Made by a program: the position numbers and the translations under genes. A DNA stretch of 64,000 bases. Source: Ascaphus truei. Its lineage: Eukaryota > Chordata > Amphibia > Anura > Ascaphidae. The stretch lies in assembly GCA_036426205.1 (NCBI GenBank), contig CM071570.1:56705926-56769925 (forward strand), written 5' to 3'. The notes below the pieces were generated by a model. It worked only from the letters and a program-made list of their open reading frames with translations, had not been told where the DNA came from and did no database searches. How positions within the stretch are numbered: position 1 is the first letter of the stretch; every line of letters starts with the position of its first letter. Of this stretch, positions 11,424 to 23,952 are shown in pieces.

Positions 11424-11495
11424 TTGAAATGTATAGTCAGCAAAGCATGGAAAGCGTAGATGAATCAAATCAAGCTAAAGAAGAAAAACAAATGC
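11424..11495 (+). CDS. Internal exon of the unidentified host gene (best supported)
   Basis: A 72-nt symmetric phase-1 exon with strong signals: an acceptor after tctcttttttgtttgcag and a donor gtaagt. The frame is open and includes MYSQQSMESVDESNQ followed by a lysine/glutamate-rich end (KEEKQM). It joins in frame to the last exon at 14461, which supplies PEEH and a stop. The gene tail is therefore polar, acidic and probably disordered. No catalytic or structural motif is visible and I do not name the gene. An L2 copy and foldbacks occupy the intron upstream. Confidence 0.65.
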
Positions 11496-11914
11496 GTAAG
11501 TATATTAATGTTTTTATATAAGATGTATTTGAGTAAATGCTATCAAGATATCATGGCACAGCCACAACTGTCGTATTTAAAAAGAAAGGTGGTCATCTAA
11601 ACCACAAATACATATTTTCAGTTGCAAAAGCCTTTTTGTTCATAAGTGTATATACAGGTTAAATATAATAACATACAGTAGAAAAAAGCCAGTTTTGCTT
11701 TAATATTGCCCAATTCTCCACCCTTTCTTCTAGATTTAGACAGTTTGTACTTAAAGTGTTGATCTAATGGTACTTGGTAAGGTCAGTTATAGTTTTCCTT
11801 TCTCGTACTGTTTGGGGGAGTTCTACCAAAGGCATTTCCTCCTCCCTTTTTCAGCTGGTGATCACCCTTTCTATACACCAATTCATCACTGGTCCAATAG
11901 TTTTTTTTATACAG

Positions 11915-12185
11915 GATAAGAACTGGGAGTCTCCAGAACTGAACCAAAATATTTTCAACCTTTGGGTCCCTCGGCTCCTGGGATACATACCAGTGAAGTT
12001 ACTGGGTTTAAATCTCCCTCCAGGGGAAACAGAATACTGCTAAATTTTGGGCCAAATCCCCTTTATAAAACCAAAATGTAATTCCAGTAACTGAACCGGT
12101 ATGTATCTCAGGAACTAGTGGGTCCAACAAGCTGAAAATAGTGTGGTTCCGCTCTGGAGGACTCCCTGGTTCCAATCATGTAGAT
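11915..12185. repeat. Imperfect inverted repeat (foldback element)
   Basis: The left arm at about 11920-12010 (aactgggagtctccagaact start, ggatacataccagt end) is the imperfect reverse complement of the right arm at about 12095-12180. The arms are about 90 bp and moderately diverged. No target duplication is seen. Confidence 0.6.
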
Positions 12186-12189
12186 AAAA

Positions 12190-13530
12190 GGGGGGTTTCA
12201 TCAAGAGGATTGGTACTTGAACACTTTTGGGAGGTTGACATTAATGCCTACATCAGTGTGCCATATTTCTTGGTCTTATCTGTTACCCTTCGTTATTGCT
12301 ACAGTAATTACGTTTGGTAATTTAAAGCTAAAGATTTAATTATGACTTGAGTTAACCTGTAAAATCCACTCCACATTTTATAGACTTTAAATGTAAGCAA
12401 TGGAAAATATATTACTATATGTAGGCACAAAACTAAGCTTTAATTGGCATAAATTAAGCATTAAAAGCAGACACTTAGAGGATGTATTAAAACTTGGACT
12501 CATTGTAACATGCAATGTATCACTTAAATTGCAAGAAATATCCACATTTCACTTCAACCTGTCAATAAGTGGTCACAGGATTTGCAGAGAAAACTAAAAA
12601 GATACATTGCACCACTAAGTGGATGGACATTATTTGTAACTGCTTAGGAAAATGACAAGCAATTTATATCATCTGAAATTAGGCTCTGTTCTCTGAAATC
12701 CCCCAGATTCTGGGAACAACAGGTTCATATTGGTTTTATTGCCCTTGGCTTAATACTGTCTAAAGTCATTTGTGCCCAGATAGCAGTAAAACAAAAGCCC
12801 TGTAAGATGTTTTCCCCAGTTTTTCTCTATGTGACATTAAGCGATGATGCTGTCACATGAACTGACACTGATTGTTTTTTCTGCACAGCATACTGTAAAA
12901 TAATTATGTCCATTGATGTAATCTTTCTGAAAATCAGATGAAATGAGTAACACCTGTTAAAGCTAGAACGTTTGTCACTATCACAGTTAAAATGTGTATT
13001 TTGATAACTATCAAATAATTGCCATCTTGAAGAATTACAATACACAATTCCTTTTTTATTCGGGTATTGGACAGTGGCGGCATTCCAACGAAATAAGTTG
13101 CTAGTGCTGCTAATGAGATTTTACATACTGTAGAACAAGATGAAACCTTATCACAATGTCAGCAATACAAGTCAGATATTAAATATGTATGTTTCTTGCC
13201 AGCGTATTGAGTGCAATAAAGATTTGTGACAGATTGTTCCGATGCAAATATAGAAAATTAGTAAAATATGTAATCACATACATGATACGTAAAACTAGCA
13301 GCGTTATACAATAACAAACTATTATTATTATTATTATTTATAATCATCCTTGTGTTTTTAAAAACAATAAATACTAAAGCAGCAATCAAATACTTGCACA
13401 GAATATTCTACTTCATGGTTTTTTTTAAACGTATGGGATTCTTGTTATTTCCTCCAGCTATTAAGCAGTTGAAAGTAATATTGCACTGTTTAGTAGTGTT
13501 TTTGAGGTGTAACCAATTGATATTATGCTA
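12190..13530. other. Intronic AT-rich sequence, nothing recognised
   Basis: Only a short (ATT)n run at 13321-13339 stands out. No exon with good splice sites was found. Confidence 0.4.
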
Positions 13531-13534
13531 TCTA

Positions 13535-13857
13535 CGCCGCTTTAAGGACACTCACTTTAAGTACACTCGCGAGTAAGTACATTTCGCTCAATAGCCAAAC
13601 AGCAGCTCATGCATGCGCCTGTCAGCACGTACTGAACAGCAATACTGGCTCCCTACCTGTACCGAAGCTGTGCACAAGCGGGGAGGCTATAGAGCCTGTT
13701 ACACATGCGTTATTTACATCAGTTATGCACGTATATGACAATTGCAGTACAGTACGTGCATCAAAAGTGGGAAAAAGGGAGTGCTTCACTTTAAGTACAT
13801 TTTCACTTTACATACATGCTCCGGTTCCATTGCATACGTTAATGCGGGGTATGCCTG
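13535..13857. mobile_element. Tigger/pogo-like nonautonomous transposon (probable)
   Basis: The right end, read in reverse, is tacaggcataccccgcatta, which resembles the CAGGCATACC start of vertebrate Tigger elements with a TA at the edge. The interior is rich in ctttaagtac-type blocks (tcactttaagtac at about 13551 and again at about 13789), a known look of such elements. The left terminus is not clear. Confidence 0.4.
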
Positions 13858-14460
13858 TATCTTTGGAATATGAGTTCACTGAGTATGCTTGGGACTACTA
13901 ATTGTTCCCCATTTAAAGTGATTCTTTATTAGACATGGTTTAATCCCAATGTGTATGAGAATGAGTTATGAATTCAATGTGTGTTATACAGTATGGTACA
14001 TCTTGTTCAATTAATTTCTAATAATCTGTAAGCACATATAGGGACTATGTCTCAACTTGAAATGATTACTTTTCTAGTCATATCAAGACTGGCAAAGCAT
14101 TTAACATTCTCAGTTTTCTGTGTGATTAACAGTACTGTGAGATTTGAGGTGGAATAAACAACTCTGTAAAACAGATAATGTGCCAAATATAGTTTCATAC
14201 AATGGATATAGTCAGAAGTATTTAGTTTCATTATGTATTTCTCCCCCTATTGGTTCTTTATCTCTATATAAATATACTAGGCTTACGGTGTGCCATTTTG
14301 GATGCAGGAACGGCAATTCACCAAGCATTTTGTCCTATGTAGGATATATATGTTGCTGACCTCCAAACACTAGAGAGCAAGAGTAACAAATGGCACAGCC
14401 AGGCCTAGCTTAAGAACTTACTGTATTCATCTAACTCTCTTTGTTTTGTTTTTCACACAG

Positions 14461-14474
14461 CGGAAGAACACTAA
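14461..14474 (+). CDS. Terminal coding exon segment of the host gene
   Basis: The acceptor ttgttttgtttttcacacag is strong. The exon continues the 11424-11495 frame (split codon C|CG), encodes Pro-Glu-Glu-His and stops at TAA 14472-14474. What follows is 3' UTR-like sequence. A very short coding tail on a long last exon is ordinary for vertebrate genes. Confidence 0.6.
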
Positions 14475-14922
14475 AAAATAGAAGGATCTGGTGAAACTGA
14501 ACAACTGCTGAATGGCATCATTTTAATTAATGTCAGAGATAGCTCAGAGCTTATTCCTCACAGGGCTAAGAGGGGATGAGGTTGGAGTATTATTTACTTA
14601 CATTTTTCTTAATTATCAGTTGCATAACGTTCTGTATATCTGTTGAATAATCTTTATCCAACATTTAGTTATGGTATTGAAGGTATTTGATTGCTTCCTG
14701 TAGTTTTTTCTTTTAAATGTTAAATTTAACTTCAAGTTACAATGTATTTAGTTGATGACTGAATTTTTGCTGGTAATCGGTCATGATTAAACTGATCAAA
14801 ACTGGCGCTAACAAATAGCTATGAGTATGGATCCATGTTTATTTTAAATACTTTAACTATTCTTTGGAATTTTGTCATTCAAAATTCACGTTGTCATTTG
14901 GTTTTGCCATTCATTATTGCAT

Positions 14923-15673
14923 ATTTAAAGAAAAAGATACCAGCGCAAAAAACATGTTCCAAAATAAAAAAAACATTTTCATGGAATTAAAAGAAAGACA
15001 AATGAGTGCTATAAAAAAAAACCACTAGATTGGTTAAGCAAACATAAAATTAAAACTATACAAAGTTACCAGAAGCTCCTTGTGCGTTGTAAATGTAACT
15101 GTTAGCAAGGGCAACCAAAGTAGCAGTACTGCGGTTCAGGCAATGCTGATAGGGAAAGCACCCGCTCTCAGCTCGTCAGTGCAGGCAGTTCACGCCTCAG
15201 TAGTTTGCAGTGTAGACCAGCTGGCTCCACTCACCACCGGATAGGGAATGCACCCGCTCCCGGTTAACTGCCCCGGCTTTCCCTATCAGCATTGCCTTAA
15301 CCACAGGACTGCTACAGTACTTTTGTTGCCTTTGCTAACAGCTGCATTCACAACGCACACGGAGCCTCTGGTAACTTTGTATCTTTTTAATTTTATGTTT
15401 GCTTAACCAATCTGGTGTTCTTTTATAGCACTCATTTGTGTTTCTTTTAATTCCATAAAAAATTTGTTTATTTTGGAACATGTTTTTTGCGCTGGTATCT
15501 TTTTCTTTAAATTTGCACTATTAGATGTTTTGAGCCATCTTCATATACCTGCTGCATTTTAATGATCCTAGTTACTCATTTATATTTTTATTTTTCTATC
15601 ACTTTGAGCATCTGGCTGTGGTAGTTTAACATAGTTGATTTAGTGCGCAATACACTACCCTTTTTTCTTCACT
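14923..15673 (-). mobile_element. Foldback insertion with 14-bp target duplication
   Basis: ATTCATTATTGCAT occurs at 14909-14922 and again at 15674-15687. The insert starts directly with a palindrome arm (aaagaaaaagataccagcgc, about 14926-15095) whose inverse lies at about 15350-15522. About 150 bp of unique sequence then runs to the right duplication. The gcgctggtatctttttcttt-type arm resembles PLE terminal sequence. A 14-bp duplication argues for target-primed retrotransposition rather than a cut-and-paste MITE. Confidence 0.7.
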
Positions 15674-16971
15674 ATTCATTATTGCATGTCAACTGGTGGA
15701 AAAGTGAATAGTTTGAGCTAAGAGATATTCCATATCGAGTGACAAATTATTTATAAGAAAATGTAATCAGACCAGAGGAGAATAAAAATAACTGTTTTAG
15801 AAACTAATGATCTTGGTTAGACATGACTAATAACTTTTGAATGAGATGTTTGCCCTTTGTTGATTTATAAAATAAATCTAGTAATCAGCCATTTTTTTTT
15901 CCAGCTTGGAGCTTTGCAAAATGAGTGGTATTGTGCTAAAAGACATCTATTACATGAGAAGTAACACATTGCAAGGACTATTATTAAGCTATATAATCCA
16001 AAATAGAAATGATTCAAACACTTAAGAAACATGAACAAAAAAGAACATGCACTTGTGACTATATATGAAAGGTTTAATTACATCAACACCTTTGTAAGTG
16101 ATACTGATTTTTTGAAACAACTTTTTCCAAGTGGTGTCAACACTTGTTCTATTTTCTACTTCAGGTGCATTTCTTTAAATGTAGGCATCAGTTGTTTTTT
16201 TTTTTCGTTTGGGAAAAAAATCACCATATGGTGTTTGTTGTTGAAGCTAATTTGTTCAGACAAAAAAAAAAGGGTTCTTGTACATTTTGTTAAAAGTGGG
16301 GGACACGGTACCAGTTTCACTTGTACCAAATACATGACATTGAAAGAAAACACAGCATGGGTCCATGGTTGATGTTGTGTGAAACACTTTCCAATTACTG
16401 TTGAAAATGATTACAGTGTTTTTCTTGCATTCTTGTTTCTCTTGAATATTCAAACATTTCCATCCTACTGTGCGAGAATAATTTATTTCTGGCTAACTGA
16501 AACTCTCACATTATGTTGCAGAATTATCTACAATGAGTTATCTGTTTTGTCAGCGAAAGGGGTCAAATAAAGAGGATTAGCATATAAAACAACGTTCGTT
16601 TTTTAATCAAACTCTCTACTTGTCAATCTAACCACCTGTTTACCTAGCTTTGAGTTTTGTGGACTGTCACTTTGTGACACTCCTGATAAATTACATATAT
16701 TCAAGTGGTGCCTTTCAGATATATCACAATGGTGACATTATTGGGTTATATTTAAAAGCAGAGTTTAATTTGAAAAGACTTCAGTTTGAGGTTGGATGAG
16801 GAATTGAGAGAATGTGCAGTTCTAAAGGCATTCAAACCTAGCTGCAAGACACCAGCTCCATTCAGAAGTTTATGAGCAAGAGTAAGAGATATCTAGTTAC
16901 AGTATCATATATTTGACGACCTTAGTGAGAAACACAGTACACATATCCTGTCAGTCGTTAGATATTTCCAT

Positions 16972-17621
16972 CAGTGATGTACCGGGTACCCGGAAATTAC
17001 CCGGTACCTGGCCTACCCGGCCATATTTAAAGTAGCCGGAAATTACCCGGAATCGGCCCAGGGCGCTGGGAGCCGGGTAATGTCCGTTCTGCTCTGCTCC
17101 CTCGGTTCTCCTCTTGGAGAACAGCAAGAGCAGAGCAGCAGAAGACTTACCTGCAGTTGGCGGCAGAGGGTGAGGAGGACAGCGGCGAAGGGTGAAGAGG
17201 ACCATGGCAACATCCTGGTGGCGGTGGGAGCAGCGGAAGACATCCTTTAGGCGGTGGCAGTAGAGGACGACATTCTTCTGCCAGTGGCAGGAGAGGACGA
17301 CATCCTTCACAGAGGAAGAGAGCAAGAGCACTACTATTGGACAGCCGGAAGTTGGAAGTCACGTTCCTCCCCAGCTGTCCAATAGTAAGACTCCTGCTCT
17401 GATCACATATTCCTCTGCTCCCACCGGCACCGGATGTGAAGGATGTCGTCTTCTGCGGCTACCGGCTTAAGAATGACGTCCTATGCTGCCACCGCTTGAA
17501 GGATGTCGTCCGCTACTCCCACCACCACCAGCATGTCGCTGTGGTCCTCCTCACCCTCCGCAGGTAAGTCAATACTTCCAGGCCGGATACCCGGTCATTT
17601 TTAGGACCCGGTACATCACTA
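16972..17621. mobile_element. Nonautonomous hAT transposon with 8-bp target duplication
   Basis: ATTTCCAT is found at 16964-16971 and 17622-17629. The ends are cagtgatgtaccgggt and, inverted, agtgatgtaccgggt. Eight-base duplications and CAG-type ends fit hAT. The interior contains GC-rich blocks repeated in both orientations (gaggacgacatcctt and aggatgtcgtc forms). No transposase is encoded; open frames here are chance. Confidence 0.75.
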
Positions 17622-18429
17622 ATTTCCATGCCAAGCCATATTATTGGAAAAATAGGATGATAGTTTCTAAAAGAAATGGATGTCTCAACTACATTTTGAA
17701 ATAAAACAGGCAAATTGTAGTCCTCAACAACACTTCACTATAGCAAAATGTTTTTCATGCTTCTTTAAGTGCTGATATTAAGTATGAATATTGCCTATTT
17801 AACTATTGCAGTATAATGTTACATTACTAATAATAAAAAACCTCACTGTAAATAAAATCAGTTGTGCAGTGAGTGCAAAGCAGACAGATTCATAGAAGTT
17901 AGAGTCACAACAATAAAGAACACAAACTTTGTAGATGTCCAGGTGAGACCTCTCAGTCATGTAGTGCGGTACCGCATTTCTTTACCTTCAGTTTCTGTCA
18001 GGCTTTTCACTAGTTGACCAAAATACCAAAAATAAAACCAGTCAAATGTAACATGAATGATATTATAGTGCAAATAAATATATGTTGCTTTGCAAAATCC
18101 TCTTTGAAAGTGCAAACATGACATTTTTGTTCATTTGTAATATTCAGATAATGAATTTGCATAATAATCCGATATTTTCCATTTCTTTGTGCCATACGTA
18201 TGAATATGATGCCTTTATATTATGTTTGTTAATGCAGAAAATTAATAAAGTTGTTCAAGAAAGTAATATGTTTTGTGCTTACTGTTTGTAAATGGCCTCG
18301 TTATGGAGCTGAAATGAATGCACGTCCAACCAAGGAAATTACTATTTCATATCATTTGCTAAAAACATCCATTTGACCTCACAATCAATGAATTCTCATC
18401 ATATACACGCTTTCCCATGTGCACATGTG

Positions 18430-19440
18430 TGTGCGTTTAAGGGGGTACCTGCAACTAGCCTCTCAGCGGTCACACTCACCTCCCCACAGGGTTAAATGAG
18501 CACTCACTCCCCCAAAACCATCACATTACACCTTAATTACACTTCCACTACCGCGTGTCATTTAAGGGCTTACACCTTAGGAGTTCCGATCCTCATGATA
18601 ATGGGAAAATATGCAAATTAAACAAAAACACAGTTTATCAAAACATGTCCAAAAATGAGGGCAATCTATTCCAAATGTAAGAAGTTCAACTAGAGTTCAA
18701 ATACAATACTTTATTAAATGTTCGCTTTAATATTACAAAATGCGTACTGTGCTTGTTACAGAATAAACATTTAAAAATTACATTCAGTAAATAGGGCGCT
18801 TTGTAGAGATAAGGGGAGCGCTGAGAAAGAACTAAATAGAAAAACAGTATGCAAAAAGAATTAAATTCATACTGTGACAGAGTCACTAACTCAGTAGGCT
18901 GGAACAGTGAATTGAGAGATGCTGCAGCCAGTCCACAGAGCATAAATCTTCTCAGAGAAAGAGCAGCAGCTGAAAACTGATTAATCGGGCTGGGCTCCTC
19001 AGTGAAACAAGGAAGAGTTTAAAAAAAACACAGGAAGCTGCTATGCTCAGAGACTGCTTTACTCCACAGAGAGAGGGGAAGTGAAAGTTCTCCCAGCCGG
19101 GGAGAGTCTGGCTGTTATGGACCCTAGAACTGAAAGAAGCAGGCTGGCGGGGACAAGCTGGGAATCACACCCAGGATAAAGACAAGGACTGACAGATAAG
19201 CAAAAACACTTTATGGTTGTGTGCAGAGACTGTGTTATCTTGTTGCATTTGCCAGGGCAGTTACAAAAAACTTCAATAAACGTACTACCTTTTAAAAAAA
19301 AATTTTTTTTACAGTAATTTACAAAAAAAACCTCATAATGTTACGACCCCTGACCTGAATACGCAGTATTCCCCTTTTAGCAATTGGTTTACCGGCTGTT
19401 AAGGGGCCCTAGCAGGGAACCCCGCCTTACAGGTCACTTT
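18430..19440. mobile_element. LTR-like retroelement remnant (tentative)
   Basis: tgtgacagagtcact at about 18876 begins a stretch like the LTR start seen at 27363 (tgtgacaggg). AATAAA occurs at 19275-19280 before an A/T homopolymer run. A C-rich, promoter-like segment (cagggaaccccgccttacag) follows at about 19414. No paired LTR, primer-binding site or coding domain could be found. Confidence 0.3.
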
Positions 19441-19448
19441 ACAGAATT

Positions 19449-19640
19449 ACATGTGGCTATTAGCCCCTCCCATTTTCAACACTTGTAAACCGAATACCAT
19501 GTGGCCCTTGGCTCCTCCCATTTTCACCACTTGTCTATGGCCTAACATGTGGTCAAAGGCTCCACCCTTTTCCACCACTTGTAACAGAACTACATGTGGC
19601 CATAGTCTTTCCTTAATCAACACTTACAAACAATGGGACA
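19449..19640 (+). repeat. ~47-bp tandem repeat, four copies
   Basis: acatgtggc or ccatgtggc recurs at 19449, 19498, 19544 and 19591. Each is followed by a ctcctccc-like block and then cacttgt. Spacings are 49, 46 and 47 bp. Confidence 0.75.
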
Positions 19641-19794
19641 ACGGCGGAGAGGTATTTACTTGAGCCATGTGCTGGACAGGATGTGCATTGCTAATTACCC
19701 CATGGCATTCCATCTACATGTTCACGTAAGGCAGATATATTCCAAAAAGTAAGTACATTGAGGCCTCCAGTGTCTTAACCATAATTCTCATACA

Positions 19795-20250
19795 TACTAG
19801 TACATCATAACCACCATTGGAGTACATACCAGTACATTACGGTACATACGGTACATATTATAACCACACGTACGATACATACAAATACCTTATAACCACA
19901 ACTGCAGTACATACAGTACATTATAACCGCAATTACAGTACATACTAATACATTATGAACATAACTACAGAACATACAGTACATTCTAACCGCACTTACA
20001 GTACATACTAATACATTATAATCACAACTACAGTACATACAGTAAATCATAACCGCACTTACAGTACATACTAATACATTATAATCACAACTACAGTACA
20101 TACAGTACGTTATAACAACAATTACAGTGCATACCAGTATGCTATAATCACAAGTTCAGTGCATACCAGTGCCTTATAACCCCAATACAGTACTTATCAG
20201 TACATTATAAGCACAATAACCGTACCTCCTATACATGATAACCATACTTA
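19795..20250. repeat. Minisatellite of ~57-bp units (two ~28-bp halves)
   Basis: The units alternate agtacatactaatacatta, taatcacaacta, cagtacatacagtac and attataaccgca. Successive cagtacatac starts are about 28-29 bp apart and full units about 57 bp. The array makes a chance open frame with a 19-residue periodicity on the minus strand; it is not a gene. Confidence 0.8.
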
Positions 20251-20339
20251 CGGCTAATACCCGTTCATTATACTCTCAATTATTATCTCATACCTGTATA
20301 TTTCTCTCCCAACATTAAACCTTAGTGCACTAAACCCCC

Positions 20340-20900
20340 AACCCCAAAAGTGGAACCTTATAGCCTTCTGAAGCTGGCAGCGGGCCCAGTATTGAGGAGG
20401 AGAGGGGGTGCGTAGGCATCACATGCGTGGCCATACTGGGTGTTGCAATCCGCCCTGTGCCGCCTGCGCGCGTGCTATGCCCCGAGATGCTGCCACGAGT
20501 GACGGAGGAAGAAGCATGTCACGTGAGGGAAGAGGGACGAGGGGAGGGCGGACGCTTGTTGGTAATGCACTGTGCTGCCTGTGCGCTCGCTGGGAAGAAG
20601 CGTATCATAGGCGCGGGAAGAAGGGCGGAGGATGTGAAGGGGAATGCTTGCCATAATGTGCCAAGTTGTCCCGTGAAATTATAACCACGAAAAGAGACGT
20701 GACCCGGCCAGGCGTCCGCCCCCAGCTCCCTCCCCGAATCCCCGAGCCCCACCGCCCGCCCCTGGTCTGGTGGTAATGTATCGAGCTCGGCAACTGGGGA
20801 TGAGGCCAATAAAAACAAAAAACTTACCGCATTCAGGGGGAGAGCAAATTTTCCACCACCAGGAGCAGAATGAACGTTCCCGCTCCCGGCTGCCCTTTAA
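20340..20900. repeat. GC- and CpG-rich block, probably repeat-derived
   Basis: It is far more CpG-rich than its surroundings. It contains two related segments: tgcgcgcgtgctatgc at 20465 and gtgcgctcgctgggaag at 20580. It could be a MITE interior or a small CpG island. No TATA box, exon or paired ends could be supported. Confidence 0.3.
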
Positions 20901-20969
20901 GTGTTTTACGATACGTAGATTAAGTTGTTTGTGGCATGGGCACATTTCCCACAAAGTGTTCAGCACTTA

Positions 20970-21720
20970 CCAATAATCACTAACTGCTCCGAGGGACAAT
21001 CATATGGGTTTATAAAGAAAAAATAAACAGATCGTATTGCTTGGTTTTAAATCTATGTAAGATACTGACACTGCAATTGCAATTATGTTTTTGTGCTATG
21101 ATCGAAACAAAATAAAAATCACATCTCTGTGAGCAATGTTAATCACATATTCTCTTCCTGCTTTAAAGGGGAACACCCTAGTAGTAAAGAAGGGAATTAA
21201 TAAATTAAAATGATATGTTTGTGGACTTTAATGTAAGTGACTGGTTCTGTACCTTAAAAAAAGTATTTTTAAATATTTGTTTAACTTTTCAGTGTTTCCA
21301 TGATAACCAAATTTAGAGTTTGTATGATCTTGACCTATTTTTTTAAGTAACAATATGTTTGTGTCTACTGGTAAATTTTCAATTTATACATTTTTTTTCT
21401 TCTTTGATTGCATTATAAATAACACAGATGCAACTTGTATAATTACCATAAGTATCTGACAAGGATTAGAGCCGTGTAAATGTTTTTTACATTTTCTGTC
21501 CGATATTGTTAGCAGGTTTTTTTTTTTGTCAATTTAGCATTTTTGCAAAAGGTCACATTGCTCAGAAATTCGCAAAAAGAGGTACAACATTCAAGAATTT
21601 TCTCTGGATTTTGTGAATATATACAAATGGTACAAAATGAGATAGATGCAAATTTAAATAATTTGATGATATTTTGCATATTATAATTAGTTTATTTTCC
21701 AGGTATCTCAGGTTTGTTTA
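20970..21720. other. AT-rich stretch, nothing recognised
   Basis: Homopolymer T runs and scattered AT-rich sequence only. Confidence 0.4.
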
Positions 21721-21723
21721 TTG

Positions 21724-22462
21724 GTAGGGATGTGTAAAATGGTCCAAAATGTATTTACAAAATGTAAACGTTCCCCCCCAAAATTTCGATTTTCTGCAAA
21801 ACGTTTTATCGACCCTCAAATGGTTAATAAGTTGTGTGTGTGCCTTATATATAGTCTCAGAAGAGAATTGAGCAAATTAGCATATTAAATGAAATAGCCA
21901 TGCACATTGACTAAATGCGTGAAAAATCACATGAGTACTCCGACACAAAAGGGCAAAATTCTCAGGGATCACTACAGTACATCATGTGAAAGTTTCTCAC
22001 ATCTCGATTCACAGGTAATTTTTCACGTGGTATTTAAATGACTCTCGGGTCTATGTATCATCATAGAGAAAAGTGAACTATGATGCAATCCTCTGTTTTT
22101 GTGCAGCAGAGTTGCGCATTGTTTAGGAACAACTACCTACATATGATGTAAAATTATAGACATGCCACATCATATATGGAAGATTTGGGGGGACAAAAGA
22201 AAGGAAAAAAGAATGACGCACGGAGACACAGACTGGGATACATCTCTGTATAATCAGTGCACCATGTAACTCTTCCCCAGCTCCTAATTCTGTCACTCCT
22301 CAAGTCGCAAAATTAGGCGCAGAATGCAAATGCCCCAGTTTTGTGCCAAAATTGCCTTAATGGGAACTTTGATAACTGTAAAAAAAATTGGATACAAAAA
22401 AACTGGTAATTCCTCATGGTTCGCAAGCTTGGGCGAAACGTTTGCACATCTCTATGATTTAA
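21724..22462. mobile_element. Nonautonomous element with short inverted ends (probable)
   Basis: The left end tagggatgtgtaaaatgg is mirrored at the right end as tagagatgtgcaaacg when reversed. The interior is noncoding. The target duplication is not clear beyond a terminal T/A. Confidence 0.45.
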
Positions 22463-22584
22463 TCTGCTTTCTCCTCAGAAGATGGCGACATGGACACCAG
22501 TATAACACAGTCTTGGGAAATAAGATGTTCATTCATTTTGCGCTTTCTACACTGCTACTACATTAGACAGATTAGTTCTACAGT

Positions 22585-22770
22585 CTATTATGTATGTATG
22601 TATATCTTTATTTATATAGCGCCATTAGTGTACATAGTGCTTCACATTAGTAATACACGTGACAATCATAGAAATAACAAATAATACAAATAACAGATCA
22701 TGGGAATAAGTGCTTCAGACATAAAAGTAACATTTCGGAAGAGGAGTCCCTGCTCCCGGGAGCTTATAAT
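22585..22770 (-). mobile_element. L2 LINE 3'-end fragment, reverse orientation
   Basis: Reads, inverted, the same 3' UTR as the copies ending at 10795 and 63610: gtgaagc.ctatgtac, gcgctatataaataaag, then the (catA)n-like tail at 22590-22600 (tatgtatgtatgta). Only the last part of the element is present. Confidence 0.75.
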
Positions 22771-22779
22771 GATAGACAC

Positions 22780-23884
22780 ATGTTTCTTCCTGCACTGTTC
22801 TACTGTCTGCTTTCCCCTATGCACACAATCTTTCATTTGCTTCTGGACACAAAAATCTACAAAAGTGGCCAGAATATATTACTCATTAGTTTTAATGGAT
22901 GCTACACAGGGATAATTTTTTAGGCAGTTGAAAATAGCATCCACCAGTTCCGCATTATCCTTAGCATCACACTCGTGCTGCATGCCAACAAGGGTCTTAT
23001 CTGGAAGGAATATACAGTACTGTAAATTGGGCTGATTTGACTGATGAGCTCTCTTGTTGAACACACAAACATCCCATAAGAAGAAGTAGCTAGAGGAAAC
23101 CCCTCCCAAGCTTCAGCATAAAATGTTTCAAAACTAGTATTAAATAATCTATTTAAAAACACCTATAGGTATCAGATTACATATAGGTCTGCTACCTAAA
23201 TGTAACCCCTTAAACACACATGGTTGGTGCTATTCTTCAGTAGGATCATGATATTGCCTGTAAAAGTTGGCTCTCCATCAGGAAGATGCCTGAAAAACAG
23301 CAAATGCTCTCTTTTTAAAGAATAACATTTCTTCTGAATTAGACATCCTTAAAAAAAGGAATTGTTGGGTCTGGATTTCTGCTTTAACATCTGGTGAAAG
23401 ACCTAGACCGTCACTTCTTTCTGAGGCATGGTTATTGGCCCATGTCTTCAACACTGATTGATCATTGTCAAATGGCCTGTGCTAAACCCCCTCTCTGCGT
23501 CATGTGAAAAATTACCATATGGAAAAGCTAGTCTTTCATCTGTTAATCAGAATAGTTCATAACATAATCATTTTCAATTACCACTTCATTAAAGTATTTC
23601 ATAACTGCATTTTCTTCTTGCTTTATTTAATGCTTATTTGTTTTCGAAGCAAACAAATTTAGGTTTCAGTAATTAGAAGCCTACAAGCAAATATTTTTTT
23701 CAAAGTGCAGCAATGTCTTGTATCCCAGCAACAATATAACACTCTCTACTCTAGCATGTTTATTTTCTATGCTTCATAAGTTTAATGCAAATTTTTTTAT
23801 ATGTAGACAAGGTTAATGCTTCATGGGACCGCTTTGTTTCAAATATACACATACCAGTATACACATATACAGCAAATAAAAATA
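22780..23884. other. No gene recognised
   Basis: Two overlapping minus-strand open frames at about 22879-23162 have no recognisable domain or splice context. AT-rich otherwise. Confidence 0.35.
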
Positions 23885-23952
23885 TCAGTTCTGAGCACAT
23901 TCATATGTCTCATACAGGTTGGCAACCCTGTTTTTTACCATTAAATCTTAGC

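Larger units (their letters stand above)
14475..18270 (+). other. Putative 3' UTR of the host gene with inserted repeats
   Basis: This is noncoding AT-rich sequence downstream of the stop. Candidate polyadenylation signals AATAAA are at 15871-15876, 16566-16571 and 18244-18249; the last is followed by a GT-rich stretch (atgttttgtgcttactgtttg region) and is the best. A foldback element (14923-15673) and a hAT element (16972-17621) are inserted. Whether the transcript reaches 18.27 kb is inference. Confidence 0.35.

Noticed and set aside
16951..17362. Proline/leucine-rich overlapping frames
   Set aside because: They lie inside the hAT element with inverted internal repeats and arise from GC-rich repeat units.
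18873..19440. Complete LTR retrotransposon
   Set aside because: No second LTR, primer-binding site, polypurine tract or pol domain could be found; kept only as a tentative remnant.
19805..20101. Cysteine-rich minus-strand open frame with a 19-residue repeat
   Set aside because: It follows the 57-bp minisatellite unit exactly; no start context or splice signals.
19449..20250. CRISPR array
   Set aside because: Adjacent degenerate units without spacers, in a eukaryotic context; these are minisatellites.
20408..20966. Possible CpG-island gene start
   Set aside because: CpG-rich, but no exon with splice sites or TATA box, and internal repetition suggests a mobile element.
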